Source of the DNA: Bryobacteraceae bacterium
Lineage (GTDB): Bacteria > Acidobacteriota > Terriglobia > Bryobacterales > Bryobacteraceae
Direction of reading: 5' to 3'
Length of the DNA: 64,000 bases
Assembly: GCA_041394945.1 (NCBI GenBank)
Contig: JAWKHH010000004.1
Coordinates: 186,001-250,000, forward strand
Below, piece by piece: positions 9,714 to 18,273 of the stretch. Each line of letters opens with the position of its first letter. Position 1 is the stretch's first letter. The notes under the pieces are model-generated. The model was not told where the DNA came from. It worked only from the letters and a program-made list of their open reading frames with translations, and searched no databases. The translations under genes and the position numbers were made by a program.

Positions 9714-10544
9714 CTATCCGTATTCGAAACCGGCGATCGCGAGGATTCCGGAATTGTGCCGCAGCAGCGGTGGGGAGTCTGGCCGGCACTTCAGCGCCAT
9801 CCGCGTCAGGTGGCGCTGGGGTTGGAAGCCGTGGTCGATGGCGAGCTGCACCGCGTCGGCGTTGTCCGGCAGCAGGTCCCAGTAGACGTCGCGGCCGCTG
9901 TGGCGCGCCAAGTGCCACTCGACGAGAAGCCGCGCCGCCTCGCGCGTGCGCACCACCGATGGTCCGAAGTAGTCCGCGTTCGCGCCGGGTCGCCCCATGG
10001 CGTACCCGAAGCCCGTGACCAGGGCGGATTCTCCGTCGGCGTTCAGCGACGCCAGCAGCGCGATCCGCGGCGCGCCGAAATGCGCACGGTCGAATGACGG
10101 ATCCACCGCGTACGTGTTCAGCGGACGCGACGCGGTGACCGGCGCCGCCGTTGCCGGGCGGCGCCACCGTTCCACGGCGCATTCGTCCTCGAAACCAAGC
10201 TTCGAGTAGATGGGCCTCCCCTCGTCCGTGGCGTCCAGCTTGGCCCACGCCACCCCCTGCCCGCGCAGGTGTTCGATAGCGTGGTTCAGCAGCGCGGTGG
10301 CCCTGCCTTCGCCGCGATGCGCGGCGTCGGTGAGCACCATGCCGATCCAGCCCACTTCGCTTCCATAACGAATGGCGGTGGTGCTGGCTACGATGCGGCC
10401 GCCGGCCTCGATGCCGAAGCATCCATCGGGCGCAAGCTGAAGCAAACGCTGCCAGTCGGCTTCGGTCTGGTTCCACTTGGCTTGCGCGCTCAGGTCGAGC
10501 AGGTGCGGAAGGTCCGCGGTGCGGAGGAGTCGGATCTTGTTCAT
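9714..10544 (-). CDS. GNAT family N-acetyltransferase with C-terminal extension
   Basis: The N-terminal roughly 130 residues form a GNAT acetyl-CoA domain: the core strand and loop GWIGMVLTDAAHRGEGRATALL contains the R/Q-x-x-G-x-G/A-type pyrophosphate loop, and PIYSKLGFE is the C-terminal GNAT signature. A second domain of about 140 residues follows, as in YitH-like two-domain acetyltransferases. The substrate is unknown. It is the first gene of the operon leading to folP, comF, the HNH nuclease and the dioxygenase. A small hairpin followed by four Ts on the minus strand lies about 90 bases upstream of its start. Confidence 0.88.
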   Translation of the reverse strand: MNKIRLLRTADLPHLLDLSAQAKWNQTEADWQRLLQLAPDGCFGIEAGGRIVASTTAIRYGSEVGWIGMVLTDAAHRGEGRATALLNHAIEHLRGQGVAWAKLDATDEGRPIYSKLGFEDECAVERWRRPATAAPVTASRPLNTYAVDPSFDRAHFGAPRIALLASLNADGESALVTGFGYAMGRPGANADYFGPSVVRTREAARLLVEWHLARHSGRDVYWDLLPDNADAVQLAIDHGFQPQRHLTRMALKCRPDSPPLLRHNSGILAIAGFEYG

Positions 10545-10632
10545 GGGGTACGGTTTCGTTGACCGGATGGCGAAGGCGGCTGTTCTTTCTGTCGCGCAAA
10601 CGCGTATTGGGAATATCCAGAGTACCGTAAAA

Positions 10633-10648
10633 GGCGCCCTCCGGCGCC
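10633..10648 (-). terminator. Terminator-like hairpin upstream of the GNAT-folP operon
   Basis: On the minus strand a GGCGCC palindrome is repeated around a 4-nt loop and followed by TTTT. No minus-strand gene ends here, so if it works it would act in the leader of the GNAT-folP operon as an attenuator. The stem is only 6 bp. Confidence 0.3.
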
Positions 10649-10711
10649 GCCGCCACGCTCGGGCCGAGCCCGCATCGTCACCTCCGGCGTCAGTCTACCT
10701 CCTTGCTGCTG

Positions 10712-10717
10712 TACCCT
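10712..10717 (+). promoter_or_regulatory. Putative -10 box TACCCT for a leaderless transcript
   Basis: TACCCT lies exactly 7 nt before the ATG of the aldo/keto reductase, and no Shine-Dalgarno sequence fits in between. There is no convincing -35. Confidence 0.4.
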
Positions 10718-10724
10718 GGAACGA

Positions 10725-11684
10725 ATGGAAAAACGACGGCTTGGAAACAGCGATATGGACATCACCGTGCTCGGCGTGGGCGCATGGGCGATGGGCGGTA
10801 ATGGCTGGGCGTTCGCCTGGGGTCCCCAGGACGACGACGACTCCATCGCCGCCATCCGCGCCGCGCTCGACGCCGGCATCAATTGGATCGACACCGCCGC
10901 CGTCTACGGCCTCGGCCATTCCGAAGAAGTGGTTGCCCGCGCGCTCGAAGGCGTCTCGCCGCGCCCCTACGTCTTCACCAAGTGCGAGCGCATCTGGGGC
11001 CAGGACCGTCAGATCCGCAAGAGCCTTAAACGCGATTCGATCCGCCGCGAGTGCGAAGCCAGCCTGCGCCGCCTCCGCGTCGACGTCATCGATCTCTACC
11101 AGATCCACTGGCCCGAGCCCGACGAAGATGTCGAAGAGGGATGGCAGACCCTCCTCGAGCTGAAAGCCGAAGGCAAGATCCGCTGGGCCGGCGTCTCCAA
11201 CTTCAATGCGGACCAGCTCCGCCGCGCCCGCGCGCTCGGCCCCATCACGTCCCTCCAACCGCCCTACAACATCATCACGCCGGAGATCGAGCAGGAGGTC
11301 CTCCCGTTCTGCCAGGAACATGGCGTCGGCGTGCTCGCGTACTCGCCGATGAAGTCCGGCCTGCTCACCGGCCGCATGACGCGCGAACGCGTGGCCGCGC
11401 TCCCGGAAGACGATTTCCGCCGCCGCACGCCCAACTACCAGGAGCCGCTGCTCACCCGGAACCTCGCGCTCGTGGAGCTGCTGCGCGCGATCGGCGGGCG
11501 GCACGGGCGGACGCCGGGTGAGGTCGCCATCGCGTGGGCGCTGCGGAATCCGGTGGTCACCGCGGCCATCGTCGGGCTGCGCTCCGCGTCGCAGTTGGAG
11601 GGCGTGATCGGTGCGCGGGATTTCCGGCTCAGCCCGGCCGAAGTGGGCGAAATCGCCGCGTTCCTCCAAGCGAATCCAGGCTGA
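10725..11684 (+). CDS. Aldo/keto reductase
   Basis: This 319-residue NADPH-dependent oxidoreductase has the (alpha/beta)8 AKR family hallmarks. The catalytic tetrad is visible as Asp56 (NWIDTAA), Tyr61 (VYG), Lys86 (FTKCER) and His128 (QIHWP). The C-terminal cofactor region contains AIVGLRSASQLEG. It resembles the large YajO/Tas-like subgroup acting on aldehydes and sugar-derived carbonyls; the substrate is not deducible. It is divergent from the GNAT-folP operon, with 180 bases between. A -10-like TACCCT sits 7 nt upstream of the ATG. Confidence 0.93.
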   Translation: MEKRRLGNSDMDITVLGVGAWAMGGNGWAFAWGPQDDDDSIAAIRAALDAGINWIDTAAVYGLGHSEEVVARALEGVSPRPYVFTKCERIWGQDRQIRKSLKRDSIRRECEASLRRLRVDVIDLYQIHWPEPDEDVEEGWQTLLELKAEGKIRWAGVSNFNADQLRRARALGPITSLQPPYNIITPEIEQEVLPFCQEHGVGVLAYSPMKSGLLTGRMTRERVAALPEDDFRRRTPNYQEPLLTRNLALVELLRAIGGRHGRTPGEVAIAWALRNPVVTAAIVGLRSASQLEGVIGARDFRLSPAEVGEIAAFLQANPG

Positions 11685-11736
11685 TACGCGGCCCCGGCCC
11701 GTGCTGGTATTCTGAAGCTTCCGGGGTTCTCCTTAC

Positions 11737-11973
11737 ATGACCAAGACCCAGTTGCACTATGAACTCACCCGTCCGCTCGACGAGACGCTGATGGAGCGCG
11801 TCGCCGCCGCGCACCGCCAGTTCGGCATGATGCGCGTGCGGCCGCAGGCGGGTCCGGACGGCGATCTCACTGAGCTTGTCGTCGACTACGACGCCTCCCG
11901 CCTCACGCTCGCACAAGTGGAAGCCGCGCTCCACCGCGCCGGCATTCCCGCCCGCCGCAAGGCTGCCGCCTGA
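11737..11973 (+). CDS. Small conserved-looking protein, HMA-like fold possible
   Basis: A 78-residue protein with no signal peptide or cysteines. Its pattern (beta strand, a helix with QFGMM, strands ending in TELVVDYDASRLT, a helix QVEAALHRAGI) follows the beta-alpha-beta-beta-alpha order of heavy-metal-associated or ferredoxin-like domains, but the metal-binding CxxC is absent. Only 3 bases separate it from the ankyrin gene, suggesting cotranscription. Function unknown. Confidence 0.65.
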   Translation: MTKTQLHYELTRPLDETLMERVAAAHRQFGMMRVRPQAGPDGDLTELVVDYDASRLTLAQVEAALHRAGIPARRKAAA

Positions 11974-11976
11974 CCG

Positions 11977-12633
11977 GTGGAAGACTTCCTCAACGCCGCC
12001 CGCACCGGTGACATCGCCCGGCTCGAGGCGCTGCTTGCGGGCGACCCTTCCCTGCTCGCGGCGCGCAACGGCATGGGCCAAAGTGCGATTCTGCTCGCCC
12101 GCTATCATCGCCAGCAGGCCGCCGTCGAGTTTCTCCTGTCGCGCAATCCGGATCTCACCCTGCACGAAGCCTGCGCTCTCGGCCAGGCCGAACGTGTCCG
12201 TGAGCTGATTCAACGTCTTGGCTCGCGCGCCATCGATACCCACTCCGCGGACGGGTTCACGCCGCTCGCCCTGGCCGCCTTCTTCGGGAATCAGGAGATC
12301 GCCGCCTACCTCGTGGACCAGGGCGCCAACGTCAATCTCGCCGCGACGAACCCCATGCGCGTGGCGCCCCTGCACGCGGCCACCGCGTCACGCCACTTCT
12401 GGATCGTGCAGATGCTCATCGCGAACGGCGCAAACGTCAACCAGGCCCAGAACGGCGGCTTCGCGCCTCTGCACGCCGCTGCCCAGAACGGAGACGCCGA
12501 ATCCGCCCGCCTGCTGCTCGAAAGCGGCGCCGACCGCAACGCGCGCTCCGAAAACGGCCAGACGCCGCTCGACCTCGCGCTGCTCAAGGGCCACGCCGCC
12601 GTCGCCGACCTGCTCGATCCCGCCGGCGGCTAA
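11977..12633 (+). CDS. Ankyrin repeat protein
   Basis: The 218-residue protein starts at a GTG 3 bases after the preceding stop. From about residue 5 it is built of ankyrin repeats: the TPLALAAFFGNQEIAAYLVDQGANVN, APLHAA and TPLDLALLKGHAAVADLL units are clear, giving roughly six repeats. There is no signal peptide, so it probably acts in the cytoplasm in protein-protein contacts. It converges on the isomerase-like gene at 12641 with 7 bases between the stops. Confidence 0.9.
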   Translation: MEDFLNAARTGDIARLEALLAGDPSLLAARNGMGQSAILLARYHRQQAAVEFLLSRNPDLTLHEACALGQAERVRELIQRLGSRAIDTHSADGFTPLALAAFFGNQEIAAYLVDQGANVNLAATNPMRVAPLHAATASRHFWIVQMLIANGANVNQAQNGGFAPLHAAAQNGDAESARLLLESGADRNARSENGQTPLDLALLKGHAAVADLLDPAGG

Positions 12634-12640
12634 CCGCGCG

Positions 12641-13528
12641 TCAGTTCCCCGCCACCAGCTCTTCCACGAACCGCCGCGCCTTGCGCGCTTCCGCCACCAG
12701 GCTCGAGCCTTCGCCGCGATCGAGGCATTCCACCACCAGCGGTCCGCTCGTGAAGCCGCCCTTGCGCGCCCGGGCCATCACCTCACGCCAACGTACGTTG
12801 CCCGTGCCGGGTGTGATCATCACGCCGATGGGCGGCTTCCAGTCCTTGATCACCACCCCCGTGATCAGCCCGTTGAGCGCCGGTACGTCGTCCACCGGAT
12901 CCAGCGCGCCCTTCGAGTAGTGGAAGATATTGCCGGGGTCGTACCAGATGCGGAAGTTCCGCTGTCCCACGCTCTCGACCAGCTTGCGGCACTCGGGGCC
13001 GGTGGCGTTGCCTCCGCCATGCGGCTTCACGCTCAGGCCCACACCCTTGGACTCGGCATAGGCGCAGCACTCCGCCACGGCCTTGTAGTAAGGTCCGGCC
13101 AGTTCCGGTTTGCCCGTTCCCCCGAGCAGCAGCGCCGGCGAGCCGCACGCGGCGCTGCAGTCGATCAGGCGCCGCAGGCCTTGCACGCCCGCCGCCTCTC
13201 CCTTGGCCGCGCCGAAATCGGCGCCCCATACCGATATCGCCGCCAGGCCCCGTTTGCGCAGTTCCTCGCCGATCGTCGCCGCTTCCTCGAGGGTTGTCCC
13301 GACCGTGATCACCGTGCGAGTCTTGCCCTTGTGCGACATCAGGCCGGCGTACCGGAAGCCCGCCTCCGCGATGGCGTCCAACCCTGACCGGTACTCCACC
13401 TGATCCCAGGGGCGAGTGAAGCACCCGATCTGCCAGCCGCCCTTCTGGGCCAAAGCCACTGGCGCGGCCAGCGCGGCCGCGCCTCGGAGAACATCACGCC
13501 GGGTGTACATAGGTTCGGTTCTCATCAT
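12641..13528 (-). CDS. Tat-exported sugar phosphate isomerase/epimerase-like TIM-barrel protein
   Basis: The protein of 295 residues (from the ATG at 13528; a third Met at 13510 is also possible) begins with a twin-arginine signal: TRRDVL followed by an Ala-rich stretch. The mature part is an AP-endonuclease-2-type TIM barrel, with GLDAIAEAGFRYAGLM, a VKPHGGG strand, an IWYDPGNIFHY segment and a VVECLDRG strand carrying the metal-binding acidic residues of that superfamily. Such proteins in soil bacteria are often involved in sugar or inositol breakdown. It follows the MacB-like permease pair by 8 bases. Confidence 0.88.
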   Translation of the reverse strand: MMRTEPMYTRRDVLRGAAALAAPVALAQKGGWQIGCFTRPWDQVEYRSGLDAIAEAGFRYAGLMSHKGKTRTVITVGTTLEEAATIGEELRKRGLAAISVWGADFGAAKGEAAGVQGLRRLIDCSAACGSPALLLGGTGKPELAGPYYKAVAECCAYAESKGVGLSVKPHGGGNATGPECRKLVESVGQRNFRIWYDPGNIFHYSKGALDPVDDVPALNGLITGVVIKDWKPPIGVMITPGTGNVRWREVMARARKGGFTSGPLVVECLDRGEGSSLVAEARKARRFVEELVAGN

Positions 13529-13536
13529 ATCCCCGC

Positions 13537-14808
13537 CTACTCGTAGCGCAGGCACTCCACCGGATCGAGTCCAGCCGCCCGGCTCGCCGGATAGTATCCA
13601 AACAGCAGCCCCACCCCGATCGAGATGCCCAGCCCCATCGCCACCCAGAACGCGGAAAGCGTTGCCGGAACCGACGGGATCAACGTTCGCACCAGGAACG
13701 CAATCGTCGCGCCGATCCCCAGCCCGATGGCCCCTCCGGCCACGCTCAGCGTCATCGCTTCCAGCAGAAACTGCACCCGAATATCGGACGCCCGCGCGCC
13801 CACCGCCTTCCGCACGCCGATCTCTGCCGTCCTCTCCGTCACCGAGATGAGCATGATGTTCATCACGCCCACGCCACCGATCAGCAGCCCCACGGAGCTG
13901 ATCGCCGCTGTCAGCGCCACCAGCGCGCTCGTCAGGCTGTTCCACAGATCGCTCAGGAAATCCGGCGAGAAAACGTCGAAGTCGTTCTCGGCCCCGTGCG
14001 GCACGCGGCGCAGCCTCCGCATCAGCTCGGTGACCTCGTTCACCGCGATCGACGGATCCACGTCGCGCGCGGCCGTGAACGCGATGAAGTACTCCTTCGT
14101 CTCCGGATAATACTTGCGGAACGTCGTCAGCGGGATGCAGGCTACCTGGTCGAGCCCCGGCCCGCCGAACAGTCCGGGGTCCTTTTCGAGCACGCCGATC
14201 ACCTCCATCAGCTTGCCGTTCACGCGGATCTGCTTGCCGATCGGGTCCACGCGCGGAAACAACGCCGCCGCGATCGCGTCGCCGAGCACCGCAACGTCCC
14301 GGGAGCGCTCGAGATCGTATTCGCTGATGAATCGTCCTTGCGCCACGGCGAACAACGGAATGGCCACCGCATGGTCCGGCTCCACCGCGCGCAGCACCAC
14401 CCGCTCCACCCGCTCGCCGCCGTAGGAGATGTCGTTGGCTTCGTCCGGCTTCAACTCTCCCGGAGTCGAAGGGCGGCTGCTGAAAACCGTGGCCACGTCG
14501 ATCGTGCGCGCATACTCGCGCAGGTAAGCCGCGTCGGAGGGGTTCAGGTACTTCCGCTTCCGCATCGCCTCCGGCATCCGGCCCAGCCGCAGCGCGGGCG
14601 AGAAGCGCATGATGAAATACGTTCGCGACCCGAGCTGCTCCACGCGGTGGCTGATGAATCCGTTCAGCCCCGTGATGATCGCCGCCACGGAAATCACCGA
14701 CGTAACCCCGATCACGATGCCCAGCACGGTAAGCCCCGTCCGCACCTTGTGCGCCTTGAGGGACTCCCACGCAACGCTGAGATTCTCGGTGAGCCGCCCC
14801 CAGGTCAT
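13537..14808 (-). CDS. MacB-like ABC transporter permease (FtsX fold), second of a pair
   Basis: The 423-residue protein has the MacB/FtsX plan: a cytoplasmic N-terminus and a first membrane helix at about 22-50 (VLGIVIGVTSVISVAAI), a long periplasmic MacB-PCD-like domain of about 230 residues, then three C-terminal helices with the MNIMLISVTERTAEIGVRKA motif between them. The ATG overlaps the stop of the preceding permease as ATGA. Neither permease has a neighbouring ATPase or MacA-type adaptor, so its partner ATPase must be encoded elsewhere. Confidence 0.92.
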   Translation of the reverse strand: MTWGRLTENLSVAWESLKAHKVRTGLTVLGIVIGVTSVISVAAIITGLNGFISHRVEQLGSRTYFIMRFSPALRLGRMPEAMRKRKYLNPSDAAYLREYARTIDVATVFSSRPSTPGELKPDEANDISYGGERVERVVLRAVEPDHAVAIPLFAVAQGRFISEYDLERSRDVAVLGDAIAAALFPRVDPIGKQIRVNGKLMEVIGVLEKDPGLFGGPGLDQVACIPLTTFRKYYPETKEYFIAFTAARDVDPSIAVNEVTELMRRLRRVPHGAENDFDVFSPDFLSDLWNSLTSALVALTAAISSVGLLIGGVGVMNIMLISVTERTAEIGVRKAVGARASDIRVQFLLEAMTLSVAGGAIGLGIGATIAFLVRTLIPSVPATLSAFWVAMGLGISIGVGLLFGYYPASRAAGLDPVECLRYE

Positions 14809-16034
14809 TTCTCGCTCCGCAGCGCCGTCACCGGGTCCAGCCTCGCCGCCCGCTGCGCCGGCACGATCCCGAAAAACAACCCGATCCCAGCGCTCAGGAA
14901 GAATCCGAGCGCCGCCACCCACGCCTGCACCGACGCCGGAAAGCCCGTGAAAGTCCGCAGCGTGAGCGCCGCCAGAAACCCGCACCCGATCCCGATCATT
15001 CCCCCGATGAAGCACTGCGCCAGGCTCTCGCTCAGGAACTGCCGCAGGATGTCGCCCTGCGTCGCCCCAACCGCGCGCCGCACGCCGATCTCCTTGGTGC
15101 GCTCGGTCACGCTCACCAGCATCACGTTCATGATGACAATCCCGCCCACCACCGCCGAGATCCCGCTCACCATCAGAAACACGGCGAAAAACGCCGAGCT
15201 GATGCTCTTCCACAACTCGATGTAGCTTTGCGCGGTGCCAATGTAGAAGTCCTCGTCCTCGCCCGGGACGATGTGCCGCCGCGCCCGCAGCAGCAGCCGG
15301 ACCTGGTCCTGCGCGGCTTCGAAGTTCGCCTCGCCCGGCGCGGCCAGAATCTGCATCACGATGCTGAACCGGCTCCCGCGCAGCTTCACGAAAGATCGCA
15401 TCGGAATCACGGCGAAGTTATCCTGCTCCTGTCCGAGAATCGCGCCGATCTTCTCGTAAACGCCGATCACCGTGTACTCCTGGCTGCCGATCCGCACGAC
15501 GCGCCCTAGCGGGTCGAGCCCCGTGAACAGCCTCTCGACAATCCCCGAGCCGATCAGGCATACCGGTGTCGCGCGCTCGTCCTCGGGCTCGGTGAAGAAG
15601 CGCCCCTGCGCCACGGTCCGGGTGTCGATCGACGCCATCGGAGCCGTTTGCCCGATCACGTTGCTGTCGGCTGCCTCCTGGTTGCCGTAGCGGATCGTCG
15701 ACGTCACCGTCGCCTGCGCGCCCACCCGCTCGCACCTCCCGCAGGCGCTCTCGACGGCGGCCGTGTCTTCGAGCGTCAGGTACCGGTGCCGCAGCGCGCG
15801 CATGATCACCGTGAAGTCGGTCACTGCGAACGGTACGCGCGACACCTGGAACACGTTCGTGCCGAGGTTGGCGATCTTCTGCTCCACGTAGAGGTTCGCG
15901 CCCTGAATCAGCGTCATCACGGTGATGATCGTGGCTACGCCCATCGTCAGGCCGAGAATAGTCAACACGCTCCGCATGCGATAGGCGCGCAACGCCCCCA
16001 CGGTCTGCGACAGCGTATCGGCGGCCGAAAGCAT
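14805..16034 (-). CDS. MacB-like ABC transporter permease (FtsX fold), first of a pair
   Basis: The ATG at 16034 gives 409 residues and places the first membrane helix (MRSVLTILGLTMGVATIITVMT) near residues 19-40, as expected. A periplasmic domain follows, then three C-terminal helices with MNVMLVSVTERTKEIGVRRAVGA, the FtsX cytoplasmic motif. The periplasmic part has a CGRC pair. It lies 8 bases after the sugar isomerase-like gene and overlaps the next permease by 4 bases. Two different permeases side by side suggest a heterodimer. Confidence 0.92.
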   Translation of the reverse strand: MLSAADTLSQTVGALRAYRMRSVLTILGLTMGVATIITVMTLIQGANLYVEQKIANLGTNVFQVSRVPFAVTDFTVIMRALRHRYLTLEDTAAVESACGRCERVGAQATVTSTIRYGNQEAADSNVIGQTAPMASIDTRTVAQGRFFTEPEDERATPVCLIGSGIVERLFTGLDPLGRVVRIGSQEYTVIGVYEKIGAILGQEQDNFAVIPMRSFVKLRGSRFSIVMQILAAPGEANFEAAQDQVRLLLRARRHIVPGEDEDFYIGTAQSYIELWKSISSAFFAVFLMVSGISAVVGGIVIMNVMLVSVTERTKEIGVRRAVGATQGDILRQFLSESLAQCFIGGMIGIGCGFLAALTLRTFTGFPASVQAWVAALGFFLSAGIGLFFGIVPAQRAARLDPVTALRSEK

Positions 16035-16042
16035 TCCGGAGG

Positions 16043-16969
16043 CTATCCGGCTGGCGGAATGTAGTGTCGAAGGAACGTGCAGCTCTGCCGCAGCGCGGCC
16101 TCGCGCCGCTCGAGCGAGCCTTCGTAGGCGCGGTCCTCCACCTCGACGCACACAGGGCCGTCATAGCCCGTATCGGTGAGCACGGAGAAGAACCGCCCCC
16201 AGTCGACGTCGCCCAGGCCGGGCAGTTTCGGCGTGTGATACGCGTTCGGGTAGGCGAGAATGCCCACGTCGTCGAGACGGTCCCGGTCCAGCCGCGCGTC
16301 TTTGGCGTGGACATGGAAGATGCGGTCTTTGAACTCGCGCAGCGGCTTCACATAGTCCATCTGCTGCCAGATCATGTGCGACGGGTCGTAGTTGAGCCCG
16401 AAGTTGGCCGCCGGGATGTCGGCGAACATGCGCCGCCAGATGGCCGGAGACGTGGCCAGATTCTTGCCGCCCGGCCACTCGTCGCGCGAGAACGACATCG
16501 GGCAGTGCTCGATGCCGATGCGCACGCCTTCGTCGCCGGCGAGCGCGATCAGAGGCCGCCACACCTCCAGAAACCGCGGCCAGTTGTCGTCCACCGAATG
16601 CCGCCAGTCGCGCCCGATGAACGTGTTCACCGTGTCGAGGCCCAGCTTGCGGGCGGCGCGGATCACCTTGCCGAGATGTTCCACTGCCGTTGCGCTTTCG
16701 CCTTCGTCCGGCGCCAGCGGATTCGGATAGTAGCCGAGCGCGCTGATCGAGACGCCCGTGGCCGCCGCGATGTCGAGCACCCGGTTCGCCTCGGCCGCGT
16801 TGAAATCGCCGGAAACGTCGATATGCGTCACGCCGGCGTAGCGCCGTTCCGCCTTGCCCACCGGCCAGCACATCACCTCCACGCAGTCGAACCCCGTGCC
16901 GTGCGCCGTCGAGAGCACGCGGCCGAGATCGAGTTCGGGGAGAATCGCGGAAACAAATCCAAGTTTCAT
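16043..16969 (-). CDS. Sugar phosphate isomerase/epimerase (xylose isomerase-like TIM barrel)
   Basis: The 308-residue protein lacks a signal peptide and has the AP-endonuclease-2/xylose-isomerase-like TIM barrel. Visible metal-site strands include GIEHCPMSF near residue 156, [11 protein letters not shown] near 194, [10 protein letters not shown] near 220 and [12 protein letters not shown] near 280. The family isomerises or epimerises ketoses and inositol derivatives. It starts 3 bases after the sugar-binding lipoprotein, so uptake and metabolism of one carbohydrate may be linked; which one is unknown. Confidence 0.93.
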   Translation of the reverse strand: MKLGFVSAILPELDLGRVLSTAHGTGFDCVEVMCWPVGKAERRYAGVTHIDVSGDFNAAEANRVLDIAAATGVSISALGYYPNPLAPDEGESATAVEHLGKVIRAARKLGLDTVNTFIGRDWRHSVDDNWPRFLEVWRPLIALAGDEGVRIGIEHCPMSFSRDEWPGGKNLATSPAIWRRMFADIPAANFGLNYDPSHMIWQQMDYVKPLREFKDRIFHVHAKDARLDRDRLDDVGILAYPNAYHTPKLPGLGDVDWGRFFSVLTDTGYDGPVCVEVEDRAYEGSLERREAALRQSCTFLRHYIPPAG

Positions 16970-16972
16970 AAG

Positions 16973-17938
16973 CTAATGGGAACCGCCCAGGATGGATTGG
17001 ATGTCGGGGAAGAGAAAATCGCGGACCTCCTTCTTGCCGAGATCTTCGCGCAGCAGCAGCCGCACGCCCGAGTCGATCGCCGGGTCCACGCTCTTGCCGG
17101 CCAGGTGCGCCACCACCGCGCGCGTCGATTCGTAGCCCATCTTGAACGGATCCTGCACGACGATCGAATCGATCCAGCCCTCCTCGCAATCGCGCACCAG
17201 TTGCTGTGAGGCGTCGAACGCCACCAGCTTTACGTTGCGCGCGCCGCGGCTCTTCAGGCCCTGCACGGCGCCAACGGAACTGGACTCGTTGTCGGCGAAC
17301 AGGCCCGCCAGATCCGGGTGGGCCGTCAACAGATTCTCGGTCTCGGCCAGCGCCTTGGCGCGGTCGGCCATCCCGAACCGCACGCCCAGCAGTTCGATGC
17401 CCGGGAACTTGGCCCGCATCTCTTCCTCGAAGCCGGACTCCCGCTCCATCGTCGACGCGCTCCCGGCCATGAACCCGATCACGCCCACCTTGCCCTTGCC
17501 TCCCAGGATCTCGCCCATCCGGCGCGCCGCCATCCGGCCGCCCTCGGCGTTGTCGGTGGCGACGTAGGTCAGCTTCTTCGCCGTATCGATGGCGCTATCG
17601 AAGATCGCAACCGGAATCCGCTCCCGCCCGGCCCGCTCCACGATGTTCACCAGCGCCTTGCGGTCCACCGGCGCCAGCACGATTCCGGCCAGCTTCCGGT
17701 TCACCATCGATTCGACAATCTCAATCTGCCGCGAGGAATCCACCTCGAGCGCGGGCGCTTTCCACTCCACTTCGAAGCCGCCTTCGCGCGCCGCCTTCAC
17801 CGCGCCCGCGTGCACTGTCTGCCAGAAGATGTGGCTCGCCCCCTTGGGCGCCACGCCAATCGTTTTCGTGGCGTCGCGCGTGCACCCGCTCCCGGCGGCG
17901 AGCAGCATCGTGGCGGCCGTTGCGGCGAAGACTCGCAT
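16973..17938 (-). CDS. Sugar ABC transporter substrate-binding protein, probable lipoprotein
   Basis: This 321-residue protein is a periplasmic-binding protein of the RbsB/LacI-fold type. The N-terminus is hydrophobic and ends in a lipobox-like GSGC with Cys19. After it come two Rossmann-type lobes: GIVLAPVDRKALVNIVERA, IPVAIFDSA, YVATDNAEGGRMAA, KVGVIGF and the second-lobe AGLFADNESSSVGAVQGL. No permease or ATPase gene is nearby, so it is an orphan binding protein. Its start lies only 19 bases from the divergent Rieske gene, so the two promoters must overlap each other or the opposite gene. Confidence 0.9.
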   Translation of the reverse strand: MRVFAATAATMLLAAGSGCTRDATKTIGVAPKGASHIFWQTVHAGAVKAAREGGFEVEWKAPALEVDSSRQIEIVESMVNRKLAGIVLAPVDRKALVNIVERAGRERIPVAIFDSAIDTAKKLTYVATDNAEGGRMAARRMGEILGGKGKVGVIGFMAGSASTMERESGFEEEMRAKFPGIELLGVRFGMADRAKALAETENLLTAHPDLAGLFADNESSSVGAVQGLKSRGARNVKLVAFDASQQLVRDCEEGWIDSIVVQDPFKMGYESTRAVVAHLAGKSVDPAIDSGVRLLLREDLGKKEVRDFLFPDIQSILGGSH

Positions 17939-17957
17939 GATAGCCTTTTAGTCTAGT

Positions 17958-18260
17958 ATGGCCTTCCAACGCGTCGGCTCGCTCGCCCAACTGCCCGCCG
18001 GCTCCATGCTCGAAATCGACGACGGCGAGAAGCGCATCGCAGTGTGCAACGCCGGCGGCGCCATCCATGCGATCGACGGAACCTGCCCCCACCAGGGCGG
18101 CCAGCTCGCCTACGGCGCGCTCCACGGCGCCACCGTCGTCTGCCCGTGGCACGCCTGGGAGTTCGATTGCGCGACCGGCGAATACGCGGGCAGTTCCCGC
18201 CTCAAACTTCGCAAGTACGACGTCCGCGTCGAAGGCGACGACATCCTCGTCGATTACTGA
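17958..18260 (+). CDS. Rieske [2Fe-2S] ferredoxin-like protein
   Basis: A 100-residue single-domain Rieske protein, the size of ferredoxin components of ring-hydroxylating dioxygenases or of NirD. Both cluster motifs are intact: Cys43-Pro-His45 (CPHQGG) and Cys62-Pro-Trp-His65 (CPWHAWEF). It has no signal peptide. No oxygenase or nitrite reductase subunit is adjacent, so its redox partner is unknown. It is followed 13 bases later by the Fpg gene. Confidence 0.95.
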   Translation: MAFQRVGSLAQLPAGSMLEIDDGEKRIAVCNAGGAIHAIDGTCPHQGGQLAYGALHGATVVCPWHAWEFDCATGEYAGSSRLKLRKYDVRVEGDDILVDY

Positions 18261-18273
18261 CCCACACACCCTC

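Noticed and set aside
10695..11669. Minus-strand open frame of 324 codons opposite the aldo/keto reductase
   Set aside because: The reductase has its full catalytic tetrad on the plus strand; the antisense frame is compositional.
12641..14770. A 709-codon minus-strand frame suggesting a fusion of permease and isomerase
   Set aside because: The N-terminal part is a wrong-frame reading of the MacB-like permease. The real protein begins at 13528 with its own Tat signal.
13537..16034. Considered as a complete MacAB efflux system
   Set aside because: Neither a MacB-type ATPase domain nor a MacA adaptor is present; only permease parts are seen.
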